Shown here: in pieces, positions 31,569 to 41,261 of the stretch | Numbering within the stretch: position 1 is the stretch's first letter | Layout: every line of letters starts with the position of its first letter | Origin: an uncultured Oscillospiraceae bacterium | Lineage (GTDB): Bacteria; Bacillota; Clostridia; Oscillospirales; Oscillospiraceae | Direction: 5' to 3' | Assembly (NCBI GenBank): GCA_944387775.1 | Contig: CALXGE010000004.1 | Location: forward strand, 1 to 51,940 | DNA length: 51,940 bases | Position numbers and translations under genes: made by a program | The notes under the pieces: model-generated | Database searches by the model: none | Seen by the model: only the letters and a program-made list of their open reading frames with translations | Told to the model about the DNA's origin: nothing

Positions 31569-34484
31569 TTACTCCACTTGAATAAAGTGGACACCACTCT
31601 TCACTGTAGCATAGGGAAATGCGTCATCCGCTTCCAGGGCCGCTACCCGCCGGACACCGGCCTGATCATACCAGCCCTCCAGCAGGATATTGCGTACCAG
31701 GCGCACATTAGGGGTATCCCGCACCGTCTGCCACACCTGGGCCACCCGGATCTGATCTCCGATTTCCCGCTCCCGCCAGCGGCTGTTGATGAGTTCCTCC
31801 AGCCGCCGGGCAATCTCCTGCTGGGTCACAGCACCCTGGTCCGGGTCCGAGATCTCCACCGTCACCGTACTGCTGACGGTGATGACCGTGGAGCCCACTA
31901 CATGGAGTCTCCCCTCCGCAGCCAGCACGCAGTCGCACTGCTGGGACAGGGTCCCGTAGATCCGCTGGCAGAGGTCGTCGGTGACCCGCCTGTCATCCAG
32001 ATCACAGCCCTCCACCACCACGCTCACATGGCCGCTGGCAGAGGCTCCAACACCGTCTCGTCCCGGAAAACACTTCACATGCCGGACCTGTGGGAAGTCC
32101 CGGAAGACCATCTCCTCAAAGTCCCCCGCTCCGGCTGCCCTTCCCCGGTGGCGCAGGGTCCTGCTGCCGATCGTGTCTACTCTCTCTAAAGAGAGGCGGT
32201 CCGTGCCGCCGCTCATGGGTGTGATATTTTCGATCTGACTGATTCTGGGCAGAGAGCCCACCGACCGGGTGACCGCGCCAACAGGCTGATTGCCCCGGCT
32301 GCCGCCGCCGAAGCAGTAGCGCAGGCGCAGGTTCTCCTCCCCCTGTGGTGGGACCCGGCCATGGATACCGTCGCCGAAAGTCACCTCACCCTCATAGGGA
32401 TCCAGACTGTAGCATCGGTCCTCCGGCCCCGCCAGGGCCAATTGCTGCCGCCGTTCCCAGCGCACCCAGCAGTGGGTGAGGACACGGTCCTCCCACTCCA
32501 GCTCCACCCGGTGGGGCATAGCCTGTGCCAGCGCCTGGGCGTCAGATACCGCTACCCCTCCGATCTCATCCACCCACACCTGGGCCTCCAGGACCGGGTG
32601 GTACAGCAGCTTGAGGGCCTTCCCAGCCTCATATGCGCTGACGGAAAAGCGCTCCTCCGCCGCCTGCTCCCGCTGAACCGCCTCCACTACATTCAGGTGC
32701 AGCGCGTTCACCCGGGGCCACTCGCCGGAGTTATCCAGATAGGTACTGCGGGACAGCCGCAGCCAGCAGCCTTCCCGGCCAAAGAAAGTATGGGTGGGCA
32801 GAGGCTTTGGCAGGTAGAGGAGCATGGTGCCGGAATGGAGCAGGTTCCGCGTCAGATCCACCGTACGCACCGGCTCAAACCGGCTGCCCGTCCACGCTTC
32901 AAAGCGCACCTTGTCATCCAGCTTCACGCGCCCTGCCATGTCAAAAAAGATAGAGAGGGGCATGGCATGAGGGGAACGGTCAAAGCGGAAATACATAGCC
33001 CGGGGATGCTCCGCCAGGGCCTCCAGTGCCGGAAACGCCAGGCGCTGTACATGTTCTGCTTCCTCCAGCGTGACCCGGCTTCCGTTGTTTTCCGCTGTCA
33101 GCCGCTGCGCCGGCAGTCCCCGGTCATAGGCCCAGACACATGTCGCCCCCTTCAGGAAGGGGATCAGCCACCGGGGCGTCATGGAAAACTGGTTTTCCAC
33201 ATGGACCACCCGGGCCCGGATATAGCAGCCCTTCTGGGCATTAACATCTGCCGCAGCAAGATCATCCGGTACAGTAAAGATTACCTCCAGAGGCCCCTCC
33301 TCTCTGCAGGAGAAGGGGTTTCGGCTGCCGGACACCGCCAGAGGCCTCCACCCCAGGCCGTTGAAGTACTCCCAGGTCACCTGGGCCACATACACGTCGT
33401 CCGGTACTACCGCTACCGCGTCCCGTTTGTCGATGATGCGCTGGGTAAATTGATATTGGGGCTCCTCACGGTCCGGACCTGTGATGACAGGGACCACGTC
33501 CAATCGCAGATTCACCCGGGCTCCTCGCTTGGAAAAGGCCTGATCCGAGCGGAAGTAGCAGATGCTGTAGGCGGCGGGCCGCCGGCCAAAGCAGTAGTCT
33601 CCCTCCGCAAGATCCAGGGGAATATCCCCGTTGGCCGCACCGTCCACCGGCAGCCGCTCCAAGGGGCGGCTGCGGAGGGTAGCACTGTCCAGCCGCAGTT
33701 CACCGACGGGGTTCCCGGCGCAGATAATGCTGTAGTGGCCGTCACTGTCGGGGGCAAAGGAGGCGTTTCCCCTGTAGGTAAGGAGCAGCGTACCACCCGC
33801 CGCCTCCACAGTGTCGAAGGAAGTCTCCCCATCAGGAGAGGAAAAGCTCCACCGGAACCGGTCCGGATCAGCCAGCTGACGAGCGATTTCAGCATCGTCA
33901 AAGCCGCCCTCCTGCCGCAGCTCCACCTCCACTATGCAGGGACCAGACAGCGTGAGCACATCATCCCGGCTCAGGGTAAAGCGGTGGCACTGCAGATTTT
34001 CACCCTCTGTGGGGCAGAAAAAGGGCTGTGTCCTCCCCGGATCCAACCGCTGGATGATCCCGGTCCGGGGATCTGCATAGAGCAGTTCCTGCAACTGTGC
34101 CGGGATGGATTCGATCCGCCGCCGTGTCTCGTAGACGATATGCTCCCCTGCCTCGTCCTGGGCAAAGAGCTCCGTCCCCTCTTCCACCGGTACCGGCTCC
34201 TCCACCGTGTCGTGGGCGGTAAACTGAATCAGGCCGGAAGCGGGGATGGGGTCCGGCATCTGAAAGCCGGTGAGATTGAGAAACTCGGTATGCAGTTTGC
34301 CGGGGATGGAGTTGAACCGGTCCACTGTCTGATAGAACATGTCTCCGAAGAGCTCTGCCAAAGCAGAGCCGGGATCATCTTCGGCTCCCTCATACCGCCA
34401 CTGTGGCGTATAAGCCCGGGCCAGTACAGCCAGGCGGGCCATGATATCCTCCCGGTTCCGGGGATCCAGAACAGGCTGCTTCAC
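31569..34484 (-). CDS. Baseplate wedge protein, gpJ-like (Afp12-like), larger copy
   Basis: 971 residues from a GTG in a GTGA overlap with the gp25 gene. The N-terminus shows a variant of the J-protein signature (YTPQWRYEGAEDDPGSALAE). The central part is beta-rich, probably carrying inserted domains. The C-terminal core contains DYCFGR-like and YEGEVTFGDGIHGRVPPQGE motifs, then RGRAAGAGDFEEMVFRDFPQV and TVITVSSTVTVEISDPDQGA, matching the J core of the other copy. The two J proteins together are expected to form the six-fold baseplate ring. Confidence 0.88.
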   Translation of the reverse strand: MKQPVLDPRNREDIMARLAVLARAYTPQWRYEGAEDDPGSALAELFGDMFYQTVDRFNSIPGKLHTEFLNLTGFQMPDPIPASGLIQFTAHDTVEEPVPVEEGTELFAQDEAGEHIVYETRRRIESIPAQLQELLYADPRTGIIQRLDPGRTQPFFCPTEGENLQCHRFTLSRDDVLTLSGPCIVEVELRQEGGFDDAEIARQLADPDRFRWSFSSPDGETSFDTVEAAGGTLLLTYRGNASFAPDSDGHYSIICAGNPVGELRLDSATLRSRPLERLPVDGAANGDIPLDLAEGDYCFGRRPAAYSICYFRSDQAFSKRGARVNLRLDVVPVITGPDREEPQYQFTQRIIDKRDAVAVVPDDVYVAQVTWEYFNGLGWRPLAVSGSRNPFSCREEGPLEVIFTVPDDLAAADVNAQKGCYIRARVVHVENQFSMTPRWLIPFLKGATCVWAYDRGLPAQRLTAENNGSRVTLEEAEHVQRLAFPALEALAEHPRAMYFRFDRSPHAMPLSIFFDMAGRVKLDDKVRFEAWTGSRFEPVRTVDLTRNLLHSGTMLLYLPKPLPTHTFFGREGCWLRLSRSTYLDNSGEWPRVNALHLNVVEAVQREQAAEERFSVSAYEAGKALKLLYHPVLEAQVWVDEIGGVAVSDAQALAQAMPHRVELEWEDRVLTHCWVRWERRQQLALAGPEDRCYSLDPYEGEVTFGDGIHGRVPPQGEENLRLRYCFGGGSRGNQPVGAVTRSVGSLPRISQIENITPMSGGTDRLSLERVDTIGSRTLRHRGRAAGAGDFEEMVFRDFPQVRHVKCFPGRDGVGASASGHVSVVVEGCDLDDRRVTDDLCQRIYGTLSQQCDCVLAAEGRLHVVGSTVITVSSTVTVEISDPDQGAVTQQEIARRLEELINSRWREREIGDQIRVAQVWQTVRDTPNVRLVRNILLEGWYDQAGVRRVAALEADDAFPYATVKSGVHFIQVE

Positions 34485-34900
34485 TCGGCACCGCCTCCTT
34501 CCGTACCCTCCGTGGCATAGAAGGGGTAGACCTGATTGTAGCGGTTATTGGTACTGCGCACCGTATAGCTCACATGGATCACCACGGCTCCGCTGTTGCG
34601 GTCCATCTCATCGCACTGGATCTCCACATCCCGGATGCGGGGCTCCTGCTCCAGCAGGACCAGACGCAGATCATGGGCAATGGCGTTGGTCATGGAGCTG
34701 GACATGGGGGCAAAAGCATAGTCCATGGTGTTTGCCCCAAAGTCCGGCCGCATGACCCGCTCTCCTTTTCCTGTGCGCAGGATGATGCCGATAGCCTCCT
34801 TGATATCCTCCTCCTGGTCCGCCATGGCCAGCTTTCCCGTTCTGGGATCCACCTGGAGGGGAAACTTCAGTCCCCGGCCCAGAAATTCCTTTCCGTTCAT
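34481..34900 (-). CDS. Baseplate wedge protein gp25-like (Afp9)
   Basis: 139 residues. The whole length matches the GPW_gp25 family: GRGLKFPLQVD near the N-terminus, DIKEAIGIILRTGKGERVMRPDFG in the middle with the conserved EPR-type motif (LEQEPRIRDVEI) and a beta-strand C-terminus (VVIHVSYTVRSTNNRYN). Gp25 joins the sheath to the baseplate and starts sheath assembly. The gene lies between the spike gene and the larger J gene, with which it overlaps (GTGA). Confidence 0.93.
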   Translation of the reverse strand: MNGKEFLGRGLKFPLQVDPRTGKLAMADQEEDIKEAIGIILRTGKGERVMRPDFGANTMDYAFAPMSSSMTNAIAHDLRLVLLEQEPRIRDVEIQCDEMDRNSGAVVIHVSYTVRSTNNRYNQVYPFYATEGTEGGGAE

Positions 34901-34931
34901 CCGTTTCCGCTCCCTTCCGCCTGCAGCGCAG

Positions 34932-35717
34932 TCAGTTGATATTTACCATGGCCCCCTTCACCGTGGTGTTGCCGGAGGCCTGGAGATTCAAAGAGGTGGT
35001 GGCTGCCACCGCGATATCGGCGCCCTGGATGGATACCTTGGTACTGCCCTTTTCCTCCAGGGTTGCGGTCTCCACCGAGACCTGAGATTTTGCTTTCTGG
35101 GTCATCTCCCCCTGGGCCGTCATGGTGATGGAGGTATCCCCGGCGGAGAGCACCAGCTGCGTTTTGGCCTTCAGGGTGACGTTGCCCCCCTTCAGGTCCA
35201 TCTCCAGGGCGTTGTCCCCGGCTTTGTCCTTCAGGAAGACCGCCTGGTTCTCATCATCCAGGATGAGGGTGGTGCCAGAGGGCATGGTGACGGTCACCTT
35301 CTGCTTCTGGGGCTCGTCATAAAAGAGGAGCTCGGTGCCGTTGGGGGTCTTGATAGAGAAGTTGTAGACCTTTCCCTCCGCAATGGTATAGGGGGGCTTG
35401 ACCTCCGTATTCCACAGAGCGCCCAGCACCACCGGCCGGTGGGGGTCTCCTCCCAGATAGGCCAATACTACCAGGTCATCCACGTTGGGGAAGAAAAACT
35501 GGCCGTGCTCGTTTCCCCCCAGAGGCGCCATTACATAGCACCAGTCCGTCTCCTCCAGCTTTTCATTCTCAATGGGGAGGCACTTGACCCGGTTGAGCTT
35601 ATCCGGATCGGTGATGTTGGTCACCTTGGCCAGTGCCAGACCCGGCCGCTCCATCATACGCTCGACGCCATGTCCCGACGCCTGAAAAGCTTTCTGCAGT
35701 TCCTCTCCGATGCTCAT
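34932..35717 (-). CDS. Central spike protein (gpV/gp5-like, Afp8 C-terminal half)
   Basis: 261 residues, ATG in a TGATG overlap with the hub gene. Residues about 25-115 form the gp5 OB-fold (GLALAKVTNITDPDKLNRVK, then DWCYVMAPLGGNEHGQFFFPNVDDLVVLAYLGGDPHRPVVLG), which is the gpV/VgrG signature. The rest is a trimeric beta-helix with many short repeats (KAKTQLVLSAGDTSITM and GNTTVKGAMVNIN). In VgrG/Afp8 the hub and spike are fused; here they are separate genes, as in phage P2 (D and V). The tip should be closed by the DUF4280 protein. Confidence 0.92.
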   Translation of the reverse strand: MSIGEELQKAFQASGHGVERMMERPGLALAKVTNITDPDKLNRVKCLPIENEKLEETDWCYVMAPLGGNEHGQFFFPNVDDLVVLAYLGGDPHRPVVLGALWNTEVKPPYTIAEGKVYNFSIKTPNGTELLFYDEPQKQKVTVTMPSGTTLILDDENQAVFLKDKAGDNALEMDLKGGNVTLKAKTQLVLSAGDTSITMTAQGEMTQKAKSQVSVETATLEEKGSTKVSIQGADIAVAATTSLNLQASGNTTVKGAMVNIN

Positions 35718-36811
35718 CAGGCCTTGGCCCCCTTCACTTCAAATTCCGTATAGTAGCCCGCACCCACAAAGCAGTGGCGCACCTTGGTAAGGAAATAGCT
35801 GCCCTCGGTGTCATCGTCCAGGCCCTTTATGGCAATGTATCGTCCGGGAATCAGCTCCGGGATTCCCACACAGGTTCCGGATCCCGACACAAAATTCAGC
35901 GCCAGACTGTCCAGGCGAGCCTGAGCCAGGTCCATACATTCCTTCTCCGTACGGACATACTCACTGTACTCCCGCAGCACCGCCTGTCGGAATTTTCCGG
36001 CTATCTCCACGGCGCTTTTTCCCGCTACGCCGATGCTGACGCTGGTGGCAGTCCCTTTGATGAACTTCTGGTTCACATCCCGTCCCCAGATCTCCACTTC
36101 GCCCACCTGGCCCTGGAGGGAGAGCCGCTTTTGGAAATCGATGAGCCCTGTTCCCACGGTAAAGCTGATAATGGGGCTGCTGTTTCCCACAACGTTATCA
36201 AAAATCAGCTCCCCCGCCACTGCAAAAAAGCTCACACTGTACCGCTGCGCCATAAGGCTCAGGTAACGAAAATCGTCCACCTCCTCCTTGACAACCGGCA
36301 CTGTGAAGCCGGACAGGGCTCCCACCGTCACGCTCTTGGCGTAGCCGGCGGACACGGCCTTGTTGAGGATCTCCTCCACCACCTTCTTTGGTGCCTTCTG
36401 CCCTGCGTAGATGGGCTTTCTGCAGCTCATGAGGTAGCCGAAGCCGTCGATGCCCGTCACGGTCAAGCGGGGTGGACCCGAGCCGCTGTATTCTATGGAG
36501 AACTCATCCACATAGCCGTAGAAGATCAGTTCCTGCTTTACATAGCCCCCCATGACCTCCAGCTTGGTGCCCACCTGGATGGTCCTGGCCAGGTTGCTGA
36601 TCCACTGCGCCTGGGCAAAGTCATAGAGGCTCTCCACCACAAAGCGGCAGCCGCCTGCCGATCCGTCGGCACACAGCTCCACCTCCAGAGATGTAATGGG
36701 CATCTTTGTACTGCTGAGCTCTGTGCCGCCCACCTTGATGGTGAAGGCAGGCCCCTGAAAGTCCTCGTACTTGCTGCTCAGTGCCTGAAATGTATAAGAA
36801 CCTTTGTTCAT
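35717..36811 (-). CDS. Baseplate hub protein (late control D / gp27-like)
   Basis: 364 residues. The fold of phage late control D is indicated by an N-terminal strand-rich half (PAFTIKVGGTELSSTKMPIT, then SYDFAQAQW region and LEVMGGYVKQELIFYGYVDE) and a second half starting near RLTVTGIDGFGYLMS and VSFFAVAGELIFDN. It forms the trimeric ring that adapts the six-fold tube to the three-fold spike. It sits between the LysM adaptor and the spike gene, in the same order as in Afp and P2. The C-terminus (YIAIKGLDDDTEGSYFLTKVRH) is also typical. Confidence 0.9.
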   Translation of the reverse strand: MNKGSYTFQALSSKYEDFQGPAFTIKVGGTELSSTKMPITSLEVELCADGSAGGCRFVVESLYDFAQAQWISNLARTIQVGTKLEVMGGYVKQELIFYGYVDEFSIEYSGSGPPRLTVTGIDGFGYLMSCRKPIYAGQKAPKKVVEEILNKAVSAGYAKSVTVGALSGFTVPVVKEEVDDFRYLSLMAQRYSVSFFAVAGELIFDNVVGNSSPIISFTVGTGLIDFQKRLSLQGQVGEVEIWGRDVNQKFIKGTATSVSIGVAGKSAVEIAGKFRQAVLREYSEYVRTEKECMDLAQARLDSLALNFVSGSGTCVGIPELIPGRYIAIKGLDDDTEGSYFLTKVRHCFVGAGYYTEFEVKGAKA

Positions 36812-36841
36812 CCTGCCCCACCTCCTCGCAGCACTTCTGTC

Positions 36842-37573
36842 CTACCGCCGCTTGATGGCCGGGACTACCAGCCGCTCTCCTGAGCGCAGGGCGCGGGGAT
36901 TGGCCAATCCGTTGGCATCGGCAATAGCGCGCCACTGCTCCGGCTGACCGTACTCCTTGGCCGCCATTGCCCACAGGGAATCCCCCTGGTGGACGGTGCG
37001 GTACTTTGTGGTGTCCGGCGACTCCAGCGGCCGTGGCAAGTTCGCCTTCTGCGGCGCAATGTATTCCTGAAACACGCAGTCCAGCCAGGCCCGCAGGGGG
37101 ACGCCCTGCTCCCCAAAACGGACAAAATTCTGCTGGCAGCTGATCAGGTGTCCGGTAAACTGCAAGGAGGACCACTTGAGCTTTACCAGCGGAGGTACAT
37201 GCTTATCCGGATCGATCTCCATGAGACTGTACACCTTCTTGGTGTATTTCCGTACATCAACCGCCTTGGCGATAGACGGCAGAACGCTGTTGGCAGTAAA
37301 CTTCGCCTTGTCCGACGATCCTCCGCCCACCTCGCTGCCAGCGGACATGCTGTCAAAAAAGAGGCGGAACTGCAGTGTCTCCAAACTGCCGCCGGCAAAC
37401 TGGGACACCGGCGTATTGGTAGAAATACCGCTGGACTGGGCATAGTGGACCGTGCGGCTCTGGGTATAGCTCTCCGGGTTGTACAGCACCTCGAAAGAGT
37501 CCTTTCCTTCCGGCTTTATGGTCATTTTCTCCAGCGGGATCAAGGCATTGGGGTTAGGAATCCCAACGTACAT
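36842..37573 (-). CDS. LysM-containing tube adaptor (Afp7-like)
   Basis: 243 residues from the ATG at 37573 after AAAGGAGG (an upstream GTG-like extension is not supported). The N-terminal domain starts with LEKMTIKPEGKDSFEVLYNPESY, the CIS-tube signature (NP-x-x-Y/F), continues with strands as in gp53/Afp7 proteins, and ends with a LysM domain (about 195-243: YRTVHQGDSLWAMAAKEYGQPEQWRAIADANGLANPRAL). Such proteins sit between the tube and the hub, and the LysM domain holds the parts together instead of binding peptidoglycan. It is an ordinary member of its family. Confidence 0.9.
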   Translation of the reverse strand: MYVGIPNPNALIPLEKMTIKPEGKDSFEVLYNPESYTQSRTVHYAQSSGISTNTPVSQFAGGSLETLQFRLFFDSMSAGSEVGGGSSDKAKFTANSVLPSIAKAVDVRKYTKKVYSLMEIDPDKHVPPLVKLKWSSLQFTGHLISCQQNFVRFGEQGVPLRAWLDCVFQEYIAPQKANLPRPLESPDTTKYRTVHQGDSLWAMAAKEYGQPEQWRAIADANGLANPRALRSGERLVVPAIKRR

Positions 37574-37606
37574 GGCTTCGCCTCCTTTTCTCATTTCTTA
37601 CGGCGC

Positions 37607-40600
37607 TTACAGGCCCAGCCGGCGGCGCTCCCGCCGGATCCGCTCCTCAAGGATGCGATAAACCCGGTCCGCAGTCCGCTGCAGCTCTGTCTCGCTGATC
37701 CGGGCGGGCCTGCTCTCCCGTGGCTGTTCCTCCCGGGGTTTCTCCCGGTAGGCCATAGGCGCTGCCGGGGGATGGTAATTGGGCGCGGTCCACTGGATCT
37801 GATCCGCTGTCTCCTGAGGCTGGGACACAGCAATGTCCCGGACTACCCCCATGGTCTGCTGCGCCGCGCCCCCCTTTTTCAGGAAGGATCGGGCCCACTC
37901 CGGCAGACTCCGGACAAAATCTGATTCTTCCATTTCGGTCCGTGAGGTCTCCTCCGGCTGGTGCGGAGTGGCAGACCCCGTCGTCGACTGGACAGGACCA
38001 TAGGTCAGCGCCACCGGTGCCACCTGATTGAGTGTAAGGATGTTTGTTTCTTCGGACCGTCCGTCAGGTCCGGGCATCGAAGTTCCAGCCGCAGAAAAGC
38101 TCACGTGCGCTCCGCCTGTCTGCTCTGCCAGCGCCAGTTCTATAGAAGCCGGATTCCATGCCGCGCCCTCCACCCGGCCCTGATATCTCCGTTCAGCGGG
38201 TATCTCTGAAAGTGGTAAAGTGATATTGGGGCTTTCCGACCCGGCAGGGATATGTGCTGCACCGGGGAACGTTTCCTTCTGGATCTGAGCAGAGGAAATA
38301 CCAGAGGGCTTGAGTAGAAAACGGGGCTGCTGCTCTGTCTGCTCATTCAGCCCGGAGAAGTCTCTTATACTAGCCGTAAGCTTCCGGTTTTGCCGCTGTC
38401 CATATTTTCCGGGAGGTCCAGCGGAAAAGCCGGATTGCCGGATATCTGCTGCTACTGCTGCAGGGCTCCAGGGGCGGTGATACATATCGGCATGCAGCAT
38501 ATGCATTTCTGCCTCCTGATCTGCCCTGCCGGTCAACAGTACCCGCAATGCGTCCGGTTTTACCGTGCTCCTGTTTTCCTTCGTCTCTTCCAAATGTGTC
38601 AGTGCCAACGGGGGCTGCTGCTCCCCACCGATGGATCGAAGCATTCCATCCGGCAGAGGAAATACCGGTAATCTCTCTTTCCCTACAGCAGCAATTTTTT
38701 CTGGGAGCAGTCGCTGCACCTCGGAAGTCTTTGTAAGGAAGTCTCCTGTCTGACGCAAGATATTTTGATCGGTCTCTTTGGCTCTGAAAGCGCTCTCCGC
38801 TATCCGGACATCTTGAGCCAGTTTGGAAAGCTGCCGCAGCTCATTGCCTTGCATGCTTTCCGCTTTCCGCTCTGCCTGAACGGCCATCTCCAGAGGAATC
38901 GTCTCATTTCTCACGGACAATAGGCCATTTCCCCCGGACAATGGATGCTGTTTTGGGAATGGGGCAATTTGTGCCGATGAAATCAGCCGGTTCTCCCCTG
39001 AAAAAGCCAGCTGTTCAGCAGAAAAAGGAGCTTTTGTCGGAAAAGCGCTTGCTTCCCCCTGCTCTGCAGATTCGGAAGTGTCCCTGTTTTCCCCAAAGGT
39101 CCCGAATGGTTTCCTATTTGTCAAAAGTTTCTGAACTGATACCGGACTCCGCCCGAGGTCCGGAAGTAAGCTGCTTTGCTCCCCATACCTGGCGGAATGC
39201 GCCAGTGTGATCGGGAGCAGGTCCTTCGCAATGGTGGAGCGGATTGTTTTATCACGCAGAAAAGCCGCCGACAGCCTCTGTCTCTCAATAGTAATCGTTT
39301 CTTTGTCCCCGGGTACAGGCGACGTTCTGCGAACCGCCTTGTCTTTTTCAGATTCTGCCATCTGCAGGCCCACACCCGGAGCTTCATTTTCACTCCGCAG
39401 CTGCGCCGCAGACTGGTCAGTTTTATTTTCATGCAGTGAAAGCTGCATTTCCCAAGGGAAAGTCTTCTCTCCCGGCAGCGGAAGATACTCCCTGGATAAT
39501 GGGAGATGATTTTCGGCTAGAGCTGCTCCAATCGGGGAAACTATTTTGTTTTCCAGAGGAAAGACGGGTTGCCCAGCCGACAGAGGCGCTTTTTCTCTGA
39601 AAGCGCGCCTTGCTTCCAGCTGATCCGCTTCGAAAGCCGCCTTGTTCTGGGTAAAAGTTCCAGGGTATTCCCGATTCGCCGGAACCGCCCCGTCTGCCAT
39701 CTGCCCACGCCGCAGGGGGGGAATCGCTGTTTGCGTCTCCTCCTCCAGCTTTTGCAGATGCGCCAGCTCTGTTGGATGCTGTCCTCCTTCAAGGGAGGAG
39801 CGAGTCATCTCAGCAGAGAAAGCAACCGCCGGCAGTACCTTTCCTTCGGCAGCAGCCTCTCCCCAAGCTGGCATCAGCACGCTGGCAGCTCTGCTGCCGG
39901 ATTTTTCTGCCTGCCACAAATTGTTTTCGCCGGTCTTTTCTGTTTTGGAAGCACTCGCCATCAGCCGCGTGTCTGAAATTGGGGGCCAGAATTGCTGGGG
40001 CCCATGATCTTTCCGTTCCCTTGTCCCCAACTCCATTTGCTGAACCAGCTCCGTCCGCCGAATTAGCTCCAGAGCCAGCTGCTTCTCACTCAGGGAAGTA
40101 GGCCGCCAGCTCCGGTTGGGATCGTCCTGCCCAGCAAGCAAGTGCATGTTGGAATATGCAGCAGCCAGCCCGTTTGCCAGCGGGATATCGTCCTCTGTAG
40201 GAAAAACTTCTCTTTTCGGGGTATGGGCAACTGCACCAGCTGCATTCGTTTCCTCAAGGAAGTTCTTTCCCGTCTTCCTCAGAAATTGCGACTGCTGAAA
40301 GTTAGGTGCTGTCTGCCGGGCCAGCTCTCCCGGCAATCGCTGTCTTTTGTCTGTAGGGGCCGCAATATGTATACTCTTACCCTGTATTACTCTCTGCAGA
40401 AAAGTGCTGCCTGAAGTTGTCGTCCCAGTCAGGTGAGGGAGAACACCCTTCTGCGCAGAGATACCGTGAGAGGCTGCGGCAGTCCGCTGCTCGCGGATGC
40501 GGATGACCCGCTCCACCAGCCGCTCCGCTGCCCGCTGGCTCTCCGTACCGGTATTTTCACGGCGCAGGGCTTCCAGCACCAGGCGCAGATCCACCTGCAG

Positions 40601-40810
40601 CGTCACCCCGGGAGACGGGACAGACGGCAACGGGAGTTCTTTTTCCTCCAGCAGCTCCAGGGGCACAAAGGGCCAAACCCCTTCCTCCCACTCCGCACGG
40701 GCCAGCAGTTCTTCGGCAAAAGCCTGCGCCAGCGCACCGAAGGGGGAAAGCGGCAGTTGCTCCCGGGAGAGCACCCCCATATCCGGTTTTGTTACAGCAA
40801 TGGATTTCAT
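37607..40810 (-). CDS. Large disordered protein with internal duplications, unique to this type of locus
   Basis: 1067 residues from an ATG in a TGATG overlap with the third tube-like gene. A short ordered N-terminus (FGALAQAFAEELLARAEWEE, then VDLRLVLEALRREN) and a strongly charged C-terminal helix (ARISETELQRTADRVYRILE followed by RRERRR) flank about 900 residues that are Gln/Glu/Pro/Leu-rich and probably unstructured. Inside, at least one segment of about 60 residues is duplicated: one copy near 39440-39605 begins AFREKAPLSAGQPVFPLENK, the other near 38870-39050 begins AFPTKAPFSAEQLAFSGENR. No membrane span and no enzyme motif are seen. Its place between tube and LysM genes, and its length, make a tape-measure or assembly role possible. 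Confidence 0.6.
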   Translation of the reverse strand: MKSIAVTKPDMGVLSREQLPLSPFGALAQAFAEELLARAEWEEGVWPFVPLELLEEKELPLPSVPSPGVTLQVDLRLVLEALRRENTGTESQRAAERLVERVIRIREQRTAAASHGISAQKGVLPHLTGTTTSGSTFLQRVIQGKSIHIAAPTDKRQRLPGELARQTAPNFQQSQFLRKTGKNFLEETNAAGAVAHTPKREVFPTEDDIPLANGLAAAYSNMHLLAGQDDPNRSWRPTSLSEKQLALELIRRTELVQQMELGTRERKDHGPQQFWPPISDTRLMASASKTEKTGENNLWQAEKSGSRAASVLMPAWGEAAAEGKVLPAVAFSAEMTRSSLEGGQHPTELAHLQKLEEETQTAIPPLRRGQMADGAVPANREYPGTFTQNKAAFEADQLEARRAFREKAPLSAGQPVFPLENKIVSPIGAALAENHLPLSREYLPLPGEKTFPWEMQLSLHENKTDQSAAQLRSENEAPGVGLQMAESEKDKAVRRTSPVPGDKETITIERQRLSAAFLRDKTIRSTIAKDLLPITLAHSARYGEQSSLLPDLGRSPVSVQKLLTNRKPFGTFGENRDTSESAEQGEASAFPTKAPFSAEQLAFSGENRLISSAQIAPFPKQHPLSGGNGLLSVRNETIPLEMAVQAERKAESMQGNELRQLSKLAQDVRIAESAFRAKETDQNILRQTGDFLTKTSEVQRLLPEKIAAVGKERLPVFPLPDGMLRSIGGEQQPPLALTHLEETKENRSTVKPDALRVLLTGRADQEAEMHMLHADMYHRPWSPAAVAADIRQSGFSAGPPGKYGQRQNRKLTASIRDFSGLNEQTEQQPRFLLKPSGISSAQIQKETFPGAAHIPAGSESPNITLPLSEIPAERRYQGRVEGAAWNPASIELALAEQTGGAHVSFSAAGTSMPGPDGRSEETNILTLNQVAPVALTYGPVQSTTGSATPHQPEETSRTEMEESDFVRSLPEWARSFLKKGGAAQQTMGVVRDIAVSQPQETADQIQWTAPNYHPPAAPMAYREKPREEQPRESRPARISETELQRTADRVYRILEERIRRERRRLGL

Positions 40811-41226
40811 CAGAAGCACCCATTATGGATCAGCTCGATCCGACTCACGGCCACACTGGCCTGGTTGCTGTTGAGCTGGGGTCCCACATACTTTTGCAGA
40901 TGGGCCCCTACCACCGACCACTGCCGCTGGGGAACACCGAAGCTGTCCTTCAGGATAATGGTGCCGGCAAGCGGCACGCTCATTCCCTGATTGACCATGG
41001 CCATGAGGACAGACACGCTGTCTACCGTGGTGACCACGCCCTGCTCCAGCACCAGCTGCTGGGGTTTTACATTTTTGAAAAAGAAGCGGGGATAGCTGCT
41101 CCCTCCCTCTGTATAGACCTCGTAGTCCACCTCCATATCCAGACCGGACACAGAGGAAAAGCCGCCGGCCAGCACGACCCCCGTTCCTATGAGCAGTACG
41201 TCAAAATAGGCTCCGGATATGGCCAT
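40810..41226 (-). CDS. gp19-type tube-like protein, third copy
   Basis: 138 residues from the ATG at 41226 after AAGGAGG. It has the strand layout of gp19/Hcp-like tube proteins: GAYFDVLLIGTGVVLAGGFSSVSG at the start, EVDYEVYTEGG, then the helix VSVLMAMVNQGM and a C-terminal strand (VSRIELIHNGCF). It is the most divergent of the three tube-like proteins. In Afp/PVC the second tube protein (Afp5) starts the tube on the baseplate; this copy, nearest to the LysM gene, is the best candidate for that initiator role. Overlap with the next gene is TGATG. Confidence 0.8.
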   Translation of the reverse strand: MAISGAYFDVLLIGTGVVLAGGFSSVSGLDMEVDYEVYTEGGSSYPRFFFKNVKPQQLVLEQGVVTTVDSVSVLMAMVNQGMSVPLAGTIILKDSFGVPQRQWSVVGAHLQKYVGPQLNSNQASVAVSRIELIHNGCF

Positions 41227-41261
41227 GCCTCGTTCCTCCTTTTCTGATGCCCGGGCAGACA

